Shown piece by piece: positions 24,931-32,894 of a stretch of 41,455 bases of DNA. The stretch comes from Oscillospiraceae bacterium (GTDB lineage: Bacteria > Bacillota > Clostridia > Oscillospirales > Acutalibacteraceae): assembly GCA_015065695.1 (NCBI GenBank), contig SVPT01000007.1, forward strand, positions 1-41,455, written 5' to 3'. Under the pieces are notes generated by a model that saw nothing but the letters and a program-made list of their open reading frames with translations, was not told where the DNA came from and searched no databases. The first letter of the stretch is position 1. Each line of letters starts with the position of its first letter. The position numbers were made by a program, and so were the translations under genes.

Positions 24931-25791
24931 ATGTCTTACTTTCTGCTATACACCTACGGTCACAAGGTTGTCCCCAAAAAGCTGCTGTCCATCGGCATCT
25001 GCCCCCAATGCGGACAATACACCGAGCAGTATCTTTCCCGCTCCAGTTTCCGCATCGGTCTTTTCTACGTCCCCCTCATCTTCATTCCCACAGGTCATTA
25101 CATAAACTGTGCCTCCTGTGAGGCCGGCACTAAGATTTCCCTCTCGGAATACCGCCGCCTGAAGAAGGAAAACCCCGATATGCCCAGCGTCAGATACATG
25201 AGCCGCGCCTTTGCCATCATTCGTGAGCTGGTGGACGCTGCTGCTCCCGAAGATCGCACTGTGGAGAACATTTACTCCCTCCTTGAAAAGAAGCTGCGCA
25301 TCGAAAAGGGCGAGCAGCATATCCGTCAGGTAATCGCCGACTATCTGGCATATCTCAGCAGCATTGCCGCGGCACAGACAGCCGCCGCAGTGCCTGCCGC
25401 CGAAGGCACCGCTGCCACCAAGGCAGCCCCCGCAGGCGAAGTGCTTCTTCAGGAATTCCCCGAAGGGCAGACACCCGCAGTACCCGTCGGTTATGTTCCT
25501 CCTGTTCTCAAAGAAGTTCCCAATGTCTATGCCGGATATACGCAGTCGACAAAGAAGCCCCTTTCCCCAAAGATTCTCTGGCTGCTGCCCGCTGTACTCA
25601 TGACTCTTGTCGCTCTGGTTTTCATCATTGCGTGCATCTCGGTTTTCTCCGAGCCTTTATCCAGCAGCGGCACCGATGCATTCTTTGAAGTCATTGGCCG
25701 CATTATAGCCTCGCTGCTCTTTGCTGGCATTCCCACCGGCCTTTCGGTGCTGTTCTACTGGCTTGCCTTCCGAAAGAAGAAAACCAAGTAA
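24931..25791 (+). CDS. Zinc-ribbon membrane protein of unknown function
   Basis: A 286-residue protein. Residues 1-70 hold a zinc-ribbon-like module: MSYFLLYTYGHKVVPKKLLS, then CPQCGQ, a hydrophobic stretch FRIGLFYVPLIFIPTGHYIN, and CASCEAG, the two pairs of Cys likely binding zinc. A helical region (about 75-150), an Ala/Pro-rich linker and two C-terminal membrane helices (about 212-237 and 250-277) ending FRKKKTK follow. Proteins with this kind of zinc ribbon are common in clostridial genomes without a known role. The ATG at 24931 has GGAGG ten bases upstream. It lies 58 bases after the L,D-transpeptidase gene, with no terminator seen between, so co-transcription is possible. Confidence 0.75.
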   Translation: MSYFLLYTYGHKVVPKKLLSIGICPQCGQYTEQYLSRSSFRIGLFYVPLIFIPTGHYINCASCEAGTKISLSEYRRLKKENPDMPSVRYMSRAFAIIRELVDAAAPEDRTVENIYSLLEKKLRIEKGEQHIRQVIADYLAYLSSIAAAQTAAAVPAAEGTAATKAAPAGEVLLQEFPEGQTPAVPVGYVPPVLKEVPNVYAGYTQSTKKPLSPKILWLLPAVLMTLVALVFIIACISVFSEPLSSSGTDAFFEVIGRIIASLLFAGIPTGLSVLFYWLAFRKKKTK

Positions 25792-25845
25792 TTCACCGCA
25801 TCTGCCCAGCCGCAAAATAATTACACATTTTCCGCAAAATTTTCT

Positions 25846-25874
25846 TTGACTTTATCAAAATTGTGTGATAATAT
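25846..25874 (+). promoter_or_regulatory. Promoter of the MinD-like gene
   Basis: TTGACT (25846-25851), 17 bases, TAATAT (25869-25874). The -10 region shares the 13-mer TGTGTGATAATAT with the XRE-gene promoter near 2380 on the other strand. Confidence 0.6.
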
Positions 25875-25919
25875 GTATAAGTGAATTGGTATCATGCATG
25901 ATTGAGGTGTTAACTGACT

Positions 25920-26639
25920 TTGGGTAGGGTTTTGGTTTTCGTTTCCGCCTGCGGCGGACAGGGACGCACTTCTGCCGCCCTTGCGGCTGCGCAGTCGCTG
26001 TCGGCAGGGGGAAGCCGGGTGCTTCTTATGGACGGCTGTGCCGATGGCGCGCTCACGTCCATGGTTGCCGACGGCTCGTCCATGCTCTACGATTTTGGTG
26101 ACGCGGCACGCCGCTTCAACAGCGCGCCCTTTCTCGGCGGTATGTCGGAGGACGGTGCTGTGTGCGAGCTGGACGATGCCTGCTATCCATGCGAGGGATT
26201 TGATTTTATCCCCTGCCCTGCAGATGATTCCGGCGTTGGAGCGCAGTCCATATGCTCCCTGCTGGAAGCCGCACGGGAGCGATACGACTGGTGTATCCTT
26301 GACGCGCCCCATCGCTCTTTCAGCGACACCGCTTACTTCTGCACCGAGGCTGATGTGACTGTTATATGCACAGAGGCCGCCGAGCAAAAGCTGACCGCAG
26401 CAGGCAAGCTGCGGCGACTGCTTGCGGAAGAGGACGAGCGATGCCGCCTTGTGGTAACACGCTACCGCTCCGCCGATGTACGCGGCGGGCGGCTGTGCAG
26501 CCTCGATCATTGCATAGACACTGTAGGCGCACGTCTTCTGGGTGTTATTCCGGAGGGCGACCGCCCGGTAATCAAAGCTGCCGCGGATAACATTGCTGCC
26601 CGCCTGTGCGGACGGCGTGTCCGTCTGATGAAGCTGTGA
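25920..26639 (+). CDS. Degenerate MinD/ParA-like P-loop protein
   Basis: A 239-residue protein with a TTG start (GAGGTG ten bases upstream; a stop lies three codons before). The fold is MinD-like: MGRVLVFVSACGGQGRTSAA at the P-loop, RVLLMDGCADGALTSM, RYDWCILDAPHRSFSDTAYF at Walker B, VVTRYRSADVR, DTVGARLLGVIPEGDRPVIK, and a closing NIAARLCGRRVRLMKL. Residues line up with E. coli MinD without gaps at the P-loop: Lys11 is Cys11, Lys16 is Arg16, and Asp40 is Cys40. ATP hydrolysis is therefore doubtful. The chain stops where MinD would begin its C-terminal membrane-targeting helix. mgsA follows 93 bases downstream; in many Clostridia mgsA lies near min genes, which supports descent from MinD. Confidence 0.78.
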   Translation: MGRVLVFVSACGGQGRTSAALAAAQSLSAGGSRVLLMDGCADGALTSMVADGSSMLYDFGDAARRFNSAPFLGGMSEDGAVCELDDACYPCEGFDFIPCPADDSGVGAQSICSLLEAARERYDWCILDAPHRSFSDTAYFCTEADVTVICTEAAEQKLTAAGKLRRLLAEEDERCRLVVTRYRSADVRGGRLCSLDHCIDTVGARLLGVIPEGDRPVIKAAADNIAARLCGRRVRLMKL

Positions 26640-26693
26640 TGCTCCTTGGCGAAACGTGCTTTCCCTTAATTCCTTAACTTATTCTTGACTTCT

Positions 26694-26709
26694 TGACCGG
26701 TTTTCCGGT
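26694..26709 (+). other. Short hairpin before mgsA
   Basis: GACCGG (26694-26699) and CCGGTC (26704-26709) with a TTTT loop, 23 bases before the mgsA start. There is no T-tract; it may be an mRNA processing or translation element. Confidence 0.4.
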
Positions 26710-26732
26710 CTATTCAGAAAGGCTGGGTAAAA

Positions 26733-27137
26733 ATGAACATAGCTCTTATTGCACACGACGCGAAGAAGGAACTCATGGTACAATTCTGCATAGCTTACTG
26801 CGGAGTGCTCAGCAGGCACAATCTGTGCGCTACCGGCACAACCGGCAAGCTGGTGCAGGAGGCAACCGGCCTCAATATTCAGAAATATCTGTCCGGTTCT
26901 TCGGGAGGCGGACAGCAGATAGCCGCACGCATCGGCTGCGAGGAGATTGACCTTCTCCTCTTCTTCCGCGACCCGCTTACCGCCAAGCCCCATGAGCCCA
27001 AGGACAACGACCTGCTTCGCCTGTGCGATATGCATAACATTCCCGTTGCGACCAACATCGCCACCGGTGAGGTTCTCATTCACGGTCTGGAGCGCGGCGA
27101 CCTTGACTGGCGCAACATTGTGCGCTCCTCCAACTGA
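26733..27137 (+). CDS. mgsA: Methylglyoxal synthase homologue lacking the catalytic Asp
   Basis: A 134-residue protein with the MGS-like fold. MgsA converts dihydroxyacetone phosphate to methylglyoxal and phosphate, a glycolytic bypass. The phosphate-site motifs [15 protein letters not shown] (His8, Asp9) and [15 protein letters not shown] are intact, as are [13 protein letters not shown] and [14 protein letters not shown]. The segment that normally reads S-G-P-L-G-G-D-Q-Q reads SGSSGGGQQ: the catalytic base (Asp71 in E. coli) is Gly60 here. The position equal to Asp101 is Lys90. Either the enzyme is inactive or it does something else. Length and gene neighbourhood (after a MinD-like gene) are normal for Clostridia. 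Confidence 0.88.
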   Translation: MNIALIAHDAKKELMVQFCIAYCGVLSRHNLCATGTTGKLVQEATGLNIQKYLSGSSGGGQQIAARIGCEEIDLLLFFRDPLTAKPHEPKDNDLLRLCDMHNIPVATNIATGEVLIHGLERGDLDWRNIVRSSN

Positions 27138-27165
27138 CCGGATTTCAACCTGTGCAGAATATCGA

Positions 27166-27201
27166 CCCGCCGAAGCCTTACCACGGTTTCGGCGGTTTTT
27201 T
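27166..27201 (+). terminator. Terminator after mgsA
   Basis: CCGCCGAA (27167-27174) pairs with TTCGGCGG (27188-27195), followed by TTTTTT. Confidence 0.9.
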
Positions 27202-27288
27202 CATGTGGAGTGCCGCAAATTAATGGGGGCATTTCACCTATACTTCACAAACTGACGCTATAATTGAAAAGTTAGGGCAAAAATTCAA

Positions 27289-27360
27289 TATACTGCGCTC
27301 CCATGCGGTGGAATAATATAGTTGCGTGGGATTGTGAGAAAGCCACAGGCAGTATATAAT
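27289..27360 (+). promoter_or_regulatory. Promoter of the ABC exporter operon inside nested inverted repeats
   Basis: TTGTGA (27332-27337), 17 bases, TATAAT (27355-27360). The -10 box overlaps one arm of an 8-base inverted repeat, TATACTGC (27289-27296) and GCAGTATA (27349-27356). Inside it lies a second, CCCATGC (27300-27306) and GCGTGGG (27324-27330), with one mismatch. This is a candidate drug- or signal-responsive operator. Confidence 0.6.
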
Positions 27361-27407
27361 ATGGTTGTCTTTGCAGTATTTCATTAAGGAAGGTGTGGTA
27401 TCAGTCA

Positions 27408-29162
27408 ATGATCAAAAAACTTGCAGGCAGTATTCGTGAGTACAAGAAGCACTCTCTGCTGGCACCTCTCTTCGTTTCACTCGAGGTGCTTATGGAGGTG
27501 TTGATACCGCTGGTGATGGCAAAGCTCATCGATCAGGGCATCGAGAGAATCAATCCGGACGGCACACAGGGCGACATCGGTGCGCTGCTGCGCTACGGCG
27601 GGCTGCTCTGCCTGCTGGCGGTGATTTCCCTTGCCATGGGTGCGCTGTCGGGAAGAAGCGCGGCTATTGCCTCCGCAGGCTTTGCCCGCAACCTGCGCCA
27701 CGACCTTTACTATAAGGTGCAGGATTACTCCTTCTCCAACATCGACAAGTTCTCCACCTCCAGCCTTGTCACGAGGCTGACCACTGACGTTTCCCATGTG
27801 CAGAACGCATACCAGATGATAATACGGGTGGCGGTGCGCAGCCCCATCATGCTGATTTCCGCAATGGTTGCCGCCTTTGGACTTAACAGGCGGCTGTCGC
27901 TTATCTTCCTCGCCGTTATCCCTGTGCTCGGCGTGGGTCTTTATCTCATCACCACCAACGCCCACCCGATATTTGTGCGTGCATTCAAGACCTACGACAA
28001 GCTCAACCGCGTGGTGCAGGAAAACCTGCGCGGTATCCGCGTTGTCAAATCCTTTGTGCGTGAGGAGCATGAGAAGGATAAGTTCACCGACGTTTCCACC
28101 CAGATTTTCGACAACTTCTCCCTTGCGCAGAAGATTGTTGCCCTCAACGGCCCTCTGATGCAGAGCTGCATATACATCTGTATGCTGCTCATTGCATGGT
28201 TCGGCAGCCACATGATTGTCAGCGGCACCATGTCCACCGGCGAGCTCAACAGCCTTATCACCTACACCATGCAGATACTTATGAGCCTGATGATGCTCTC
28301 CATGATATTTGTCATGATTACCATTTCCCGTGCCTCTGCCGAGCGTATCGTTGAGGTGCTGGACGAGGAAATCGACATCACCGACGGCGAGCACGCCATC
28401 ACCGAAGTACCCGACGGCTCCATCAGTTTCCGTGACGTGGGCTTCAGCTATGCCAAGAACAGCGACCGCCTGTGCCTCTCCGACATCGACCTTGAGATTC
28501 GCTCGGGCGAGACCATCGGCATCATCGGCTCGACGGGCAGCTCCAAGTCCACACTGGTGCAGCTTATCCCACGCCTGTATGACGTGACCGAGGGCGAGCT
28601 GCGCGTTGGCGGCATTGACGTGCGTGACTACGACATTCAGGCACTGCGTGACGCCGTTTCCATGGTGCTGCAGAAGAATGTCCTCTTCTCCGGCACAATC
28701 AAGGAAAACCTGCGCTGGGGCAACGCCGACGCCACCGACGAAGAAATGCAGCACGCCTGCGAGGTTGCTCAGGCTGACGGCTTTATCCGCACCTTCTCCG
28801 AGGGCTATGATACCTACATCGAGCAGGGCGGCAGCAACGTATCGGGCGGTCAGAAGCAGCGTCTGTGCATTGCCCGCGCCCTGCTGAAAAAGCCCAAGAT
28901 ACTCATTCTGGACGACTCCACCAGCGCGGTTGACACCGCCACCGATGCCCTTATCCGCAAGGCAATGAGCGAGCAGTTCCCCGAGACCACCAAGCTGATT
29001 ATCGCCCAGCGCATTGCATCGGTGCAGGATTCCGACAGAATTATTGTTATGGACAACGGCAAGGTTGCCGCCTTCGGCACCCACGAGGAGCTGCTGAAGG
29101 ACAGCGACATCTACCGCGAAGCATATTACTCGCAGAAGAAGGGAGGCAGCGACGATGAATAA
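27408..29162 (+). CDS. ABC exporter subunit 1 (degenerate ATP site half)
   Basis: A 584-residue half-transporter: six membrane helices (about 1-320) fused to an ATPase domain (about 335-575). Motifs: Walker A GSTGSSKSTLVQLI, signature VSGGQKQRLCIARAL, Walker B ILILDDSTSAVDT (Asp in place of the catalytic Glu), and IAQRIASVQ (Gln in place of the switch His). In heterodimeric exporters such as BmrCD or TmrAB this subunit contributes the non-hydrolysing Walker B/H-loop. ATG 27408 is chosen since MIKKLAGSIREYKKHS is the family start; AAGGAAGG is 14 bases away, which is long. It overlaps the next gene by eight bases. Likely substrates are drugs, lipids or peptides. Confidence 0.93.
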   Translation: MIKKLAGSIREYKKHSLLAPLFVSLEVLMEVLIPLVMAKLIDQGIERINPDGTQGDIGALLRYGGLLCLLAVISLAMGALSGRSAAIASAGFARNLRHDLYYKVQDYSFSNIDKFSTSSLVTRLTTDVSHVQNAYQMIIRVAVRSPIMLISAMVAAFGLNRRLSLIFLAVIPVLGVGLYLITTNAHPIFVRAFKTYDKLNRVVQENLRGIRVVKSFVREEHEKDKFTDVSTQIFDNFSLAQKIVALNGPLMQSCIYICMLLIAWFGSHMIVSGTMSTGELNSLITYTMQILMSLMMLSMIFVMITISRASAERIVEVLDEEIDITDGEHAITEVPDGSISFRDVGFSYAKNSDRLCLSDIDLEIRSGETIGIIGSTGSSKSTLVQLIPRLYDVTEGELRVGGIDVRDYDIQALRDAVSMVLQKNVLFSGTIKENLRWGNADATDEEMQHACEVAQADGFIRTFSEGYDTYIEQGGSNVSGGQKQRLCIARALLKKPKILILDDSTSAVDTATDALIRKAMSEQFPETTKLIIAQRIASVQDSDRIIVMDNGKVAAFGTHEELLKDSDIYREAYYSQKKGGSDDE

Positions 29163-31077
29163 CCGCGGACCGGGAATGCGCGGCGGCAAAATGGCCGCAG
29201 GACCCAAGCCCAAGAACATCAAGGCAACCATCGTGCGGCTGCTCTCTTACTTCAAGGATTACCGCATACCGTTCATCACAGTGCTGGCGTGCGTTCTGCT
29301 TGCCGCTGCAACGGGCATAGTTGTTTCCATGTCGCTGGAGCCGCTCATTGACGACTACATCAAGCCCATGGTTGTATCGGGCAGCACCGACTTCAGCGGA
29401 CTGCTCATGTTTATCCTGCGCATCGGCGTAGTGTGCGTTGTTGGCATCATTGCCACCTATGTGCAGAACCGCACCATGGTCACCATCAGTCAGGGCATAA
29501 TGAAAAAGGTGCGTGACCAGATGTTCTCCCATATGCAGACACTGCCCATCAGATTCTTTGACACCAACGCTCACGGCGACATCATGAGCCGCTACACCAA
29601 CGACACCGACACCCTCAGCCAGATGATTTCCCAGAGCCTTACCAGCATCTTCTCCTCGCTCTTCACCGTCGTTTCGGTGCTTATACTGATGTTTATAAAG
29701 AGCTGGCAGCTCACCCTTTTCACCCTCGCCTTTGTCTTTGTAATGACCATCTTCGCAAAGAACATCGCCGGCAAGAGCGGCAGCTACTTCATCAAACAGC
29801 AGCAGTCGCTGGGCGCGGTCAACGGCTACATTGAGGAAATGATGCACGGTCAGAAGGTGGTCAAGGTCTTTAACCATGAGCAGGAGGCTGCCGAGAAGTT
29901 TGACGCCCTGAACGACGAGCTTTGCGCCAACGCCACCTCCGCAAACAAGTTTGCCAACATTCTCATGCCCATTATGATGAACCTTGGTAACCTGCAGTAT
30001 GTTATGATTGCCATACTGGGCGGCATAATCGCCATCGTCTCCGGACGTGACGGCACACCGTTGCTCACCCTTGGCGTTATCGCCGCATTCCTGCAGCTGA
30101 GCAAGTCCTTTACGCAGCCTGTTTCCCAGATGTCGCAGCAGCTCAACTCCATCGTCATGGCACTGGCGGGCGCGGAGCGCATCTTCTCCCTGCTTGACGA
30201 ACCCCCCGAGGTGGACGACGGCTACGTCACACTGGTCAACGCCAAGCGCGGCGCAAAAGGCGAGCTGGTTGAAACCGAAGAGCACACCGGTCTGTGGGCA
30301 TGGAAGCACCCCCACAGTGACGGCACTCTCACCTACACCGAGGTGCGAGGCGACGTGCGCATGACCGAGGTGGACTTCGCCTATGTTGAGGGCAAAACCG
30401 TCCTGCACGACGTGACCCTCTTCGCTGAGCCCGGTCAGAAGGTGGCATTTGTCGGCTCCACCGGCGCGGGCAAGACCACCATCACCAACCTGATAAACCG
30501 CTTCTACGACATTGCCGACGGCAAGATTCGCTACGACGGCATCAACATCAACAAGATAAAGAAGAACGACCTGCGCCGCTCGCTGGGCTTTGTGCTGCAG
30601 GACGTACACCTCTTTACCGGCACGGTGCGTGACAACATTCGCTACGGCAAACTGGACGCCACCGACGAGCAGGTCATCGAGGCGGCAAAGCTCGCCAACG
30701 CCCACGACTTCATCACCCGCCTGCCCCAGGGCTACGACACCATGCTGGAGGGCGACGGCAGCGGTCTTTCTCAGGGACAGCGGCAGCTTCTCTCCATCGC
30801 CCGCGCCGCCATTGAGAATGCACCTGTGCTGGTCATGGACGAGGCTACCTCCTCCATCGACACTCGCACCGAGGCCATCGTGCAGAGCGGCATGGACGCA
30901 CTTATGCGCGGACGCACCGTTTTCGTCATCGCTCACCGCCTGTCCACCGTCATGAATTCCGACGTTATCATGGTGCTTGAGCATGGACGCATCATCGAGC
31001 GCGGCAGCCACGAGCAGCTTATTGCCGAGCGCGGAAAATACTATCAGCTTTACACTGGCGCATTTGAACTGGAGTAA
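29155..31077 (+). CDS. ABC exporter subunit 2 (active ATP site half)
   Basis: A 640-residue partner of the upstream exporter gene, overlapping it by eight bases. A Gly/Lys-rich N-terminus (MNNRGPGMRGGKMAAGPKPK) precedes six membrane helices. An insert of about 50 residues (VDDGYVTLVNAKRGAKGELV, then HTGLWAWKHPHSDGTLTYTE) links them to the ATPase domain, as in related clostridial pairs. Walker A GSTGAGKTTITNLI, Walker B VLVMDEATSSIDT with catalytic Glu, and switch His in VIAHRLSTV are intact. The signature reads LSQGQRQLLSIARAA. Together the two halves form one export pump, at the inner membrane, with one full and one degenerate ATP site. Confidence 0.94.
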   Translation: MNNRGPGMRGGKMAAGPKPKNIKATIVRLLSYFKDYRIPFITVLACVLLAAATGIVVSMSLEPLIDDYIKPMVVSGSTDFSGLLMFILRIGVVCVVGIIATYVQNRTMVTISQGIMKKVRDQMFSHMQTLPIRFFDTNAHGDIMSRYTNDTDTLSQMISQSLTSIFSSLFTVVSVLILMFIKSWQLTLFTLAFVFVMTIFAKNIAGKSGSYFIKQQQSLGAVNGYIEEMMHGQKVVKVFNHEQEAAEKFDALNDELCANATSANKFANILMPIMMNLGNLQYVMIAILGGIIAIVSGRDGTPLLTLGVIAAFLQLSKSFTQPVSQMSQQLNSIVMALAGAERIFSLLDEPPEVDDGYVTLVNAKRGAKGELVETEEHTGLWAWKHPHSDGTLTYTEVRGDVRMTEVDFAYVEGKTVLHDVTLFAEPGQKVAFVGSTGAGKTTITNLINRFYDIADGKIRYDGININKIKKNDLRRSLGFVLQDVHLFTGTVRDNIRYGKLDATDEQVIEAAKLANAHDFITRLPQGYDTMLEGDGSGLSQGQRQLLSIARAAIENAPVLVMDEATSSIDTRTEAIVQSGMDALMRGRTVFVIAHRLSTVMNSDVIMVLEHGRIIERGSHEQLIAERGKYYQLYTGAFELE

Positions 31078-31111
31078 GCGGTCAATCTGCTGAACAAAAG
31101 AACAAAAATAA

Positions 31112-31157
31112 AGAGAGCCTTCAACCGACATTTTTCCGTCGGCTGAAGGCTCTTTTG
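31112..31157. terminator. Bidirectional terminator after the ABC exporter
   Basis: AGAGCCTTCA (31114-31123) pairs with TGAAGGCTCT (31144-31153), with inner ACCGAC/GTCGGC pairs and TTTT after it. It stands between convergent genes and probably serves both. Confidence 0.88.
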
Positions 31158-31185
31158 TATTGTGAATCTGTTTTGTGAATGGTAA

Positions 31186-31746
31186 TTACTTCTTGTACAG
31201 CAGGCGGTATTTGTCCTCTCCCACTCCATTCTGCAGGATTGCGGCAACATCGCTGCACTGCTGCTCGGTAAGCTGCTTCTTGGGGATTACCCGTGCCACG
31301 TTCTTTGCGGTGAAGATGTAGAGGGCATCGTGGGTTTCGTAGACTGTGTGGATATTGCTGTAATCGAAACGCACGCTGTTGTCAAGGGTGTCGGTGTGCA
31401 CCTCACAGCGCATCTCGCTCTCGCTCAGCTCCCACTCGGTGGGAGCGATGAGGCTTTCTCCGTAGGCATTGAAGGTACGGCGGGGCAAAACGTACAGCCT
31501 GAGTGCTTCCACTACTGCCACCATCAGCCAGACACCTGCCACCAAAAATGCCATTCGCCCCATATCCTCCATCTCCGGCTGCCTTGACAGAAGGAACAGG
31601 AATACATCTATCAACGCGATGGAAATGATGGGCCACAACATTCTTTTTTCTGCTTTGCGGTAGCGTTTGTTTCTGCACTGGCTGAAAAACCAGAAAGCCC
31701 GATAGGCTTCGTAGTCAAGCTGTATGGTGAATCTGACAGGCTCCAT
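31186..31746 (-). CDS. YcxB-like family membrane protein
   Basis: A 186-residue protein. A short N-terminal domain (VRFTIQLDYEAYRAFWFFSQ) is followed by two membrane helices (about 37-53 and 63-85) and a C-terminal cytoplasmic beta domain: GESLIAPTEWELSESEMRCE, then VRFDYSNIHTVYETHDALYI and IPKKQLTEQQCSDVAAIL. This order matches proteins with a YcxB-like C-terminal domain, common in Firmicutes and of unknown function. AAGGAG is seven bases before the ATG. It sits 43 bases downstream of asnA on the same strand, so it may be the last gene of that unit. Confidence 0.82.
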   Translation of the reverse strand: MEPVRFTIQLDYEAYRAFWFFSQCRNKRYRKAEKRMLWPIISIALIDVFLFLLSRQPEMEDMGRMAFLVAGVWLMVAVVEALRLYVLPRRTFNAYGESLIAPTEWELSESEMRCEVHTDTLDNSVRFDYSNIHTVYETHDALYIFTAKNVARVIPKKQLTEQQCSDVAAILQNGVGEDKYRLLYKK

Positions 31747-31789
31747 AGGCTAACTCCTTTGCCTTATTATTCTGTGTTTTGGGGTTGGA

Positions 31790-32812
31790 CTACAGCAGCA
31801 TAATGCCCGCCTTTTCGCATCTCTGGCGGATACCCTCCGGCCATACGGAGGCCTGCACCTCGCCGATATGTGCCTTGCGCAGGAAGAACATACACAGGCG
31901 GGACTGACCGATGCCGCCGCCGATGGTGAGGGGAAGCTGACCCTCCAGCACTGCCTTGTGGAAGGGCAGCTCGGCGCGGGACTTGCAGCCGCTTTCGGCA
32001 AGCTGGGCGCGCATTGCCTTTTCGTCAACACGGATACCCATACTGGACAGCTCGAATGCGATGTCCAGCACCTTGTTGTAGACGATGATGTCACCGTTGA
32101 GGCTCCAGTCGTCGTAGTCGGGGGCACGACCGTCATGCTTCTCGCCCGAGCGCAGCTTGCAGCCTATCTGGGAGACGAATATTGCGCCCTTCTCCTTGAC
32201 CAGTTCATACTCCCTCTGGGAGGGGGTAAGGTTGGGGTAGAGGTCCTCCAGCTCCTGAGAGGTGACGACGGTGATTTCCTCCGGCAGGTGCAGCAGGTCA
32301 AAGGAAAAGCGTGTGGAGAAGTGCAGCTCGGTGGAACGCAGCACCGCGTAGATGGAGCGGACGGTGTCGATGAGGTAGTCCATTGTGCGGTCCTTGCGGG
32401 TGATGACGCGCTCCCAGTCCCACTGGTCAACGTAGATGGAGTGGATATTGTCGGTGTCCTCGTCCCTGCGTATGGCGTTCATATCGGTATACAGACCCTC
32501 GCCCGGCTCAAAGCCGTAGTGACCCAGCGCCATGCGCTTCCACTTGGCAAGAGACTGGACGATTTCAAAATGGCTGCCCTTCTGCTCCAGCACATCGAAG
32601 TCAACGGGACGTTCCACACCGTTGAGGTTGTCGTTGAGACCGCTGCTGCGGCTGACAAACAGCGGTGCGGAGATGCGCTGCAGGTTAAGGCGCACAGCAA
32701 GGGCGTCCTGAAAATAATCCTTGATTTCCTTGATAGCGCGCTCTGTCTCTCGCAGTGTCAGCTTGGGGTAGTAGCCCTCGGGTATAATGAGAGGTGATGA
32801 TAATGCAGACAT
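31790..32812 (-). CDS. asnA: Aspartate--ammonia ligase (asparagine synthetase A)
   Basis: A 340-residue class II aminoacyl-tRNA synthetase-like enzyme that makes asparagine from aspartate, ammonia and ATP. Recognisable blocks: the N-terminal helix [97 protein letters not shown] (the aspartate/ATP site), and the class II motif 3 [20 protein letters not shown]. The length is normal. GGGAG lies 11 bases before the ATG. The gene is 82 bases downstream of glnA on the same strand, so the two ammonia-fixing enzymes are adjacent and may be co-regulated by nitrogen supply. Confidence 0.97.
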   Translation of the reverse strand: MSALSSPLIIPEGYYPKLTLRETERAIKEIKDYFQDALAVRLNLQRISAPLFVSRSSGLNDNLNGVERPVDFDVLEQKGSHFEIVQSLAKWKRMALGHYGFEPGEGLYTDMNAIRRDEDTDNIHSIYVDQWDWERVITRKDRTMDYLIDTVRSIYAVLRSTELHFSTRFSFDLLHLPEEITVVTSQELEDLYPNLTPSQREYELVKEKGAIFVSQIGCKLRSGEKHDGRAPDYDDWSLNGDIIVYNKVLDIAFELSSMGIRVDEKAMRAQLAESGCKSRAELPFHKAVLEGQLPLTIGGGIGQSRLCMFFLRKAHIGEVQASVWPEGIRQRCEKAGIMLL

Positions 32813-32894
32813 TGGTAATCACTCCCTGGATAGAATGAATATATAATGATTGAATATTGTTATTATGCGGCGGGCGGGAAAATGAGCCGGGAAA

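Noticed and set aside
27408-31077. Degenerate Walker B (Asp for Glu) and Gln for His in the first ABC exporter subunit as a novelty
   Set aside because: This is the established pattern of heterodimeric ABC exporters; the partner gene supplies the active site.
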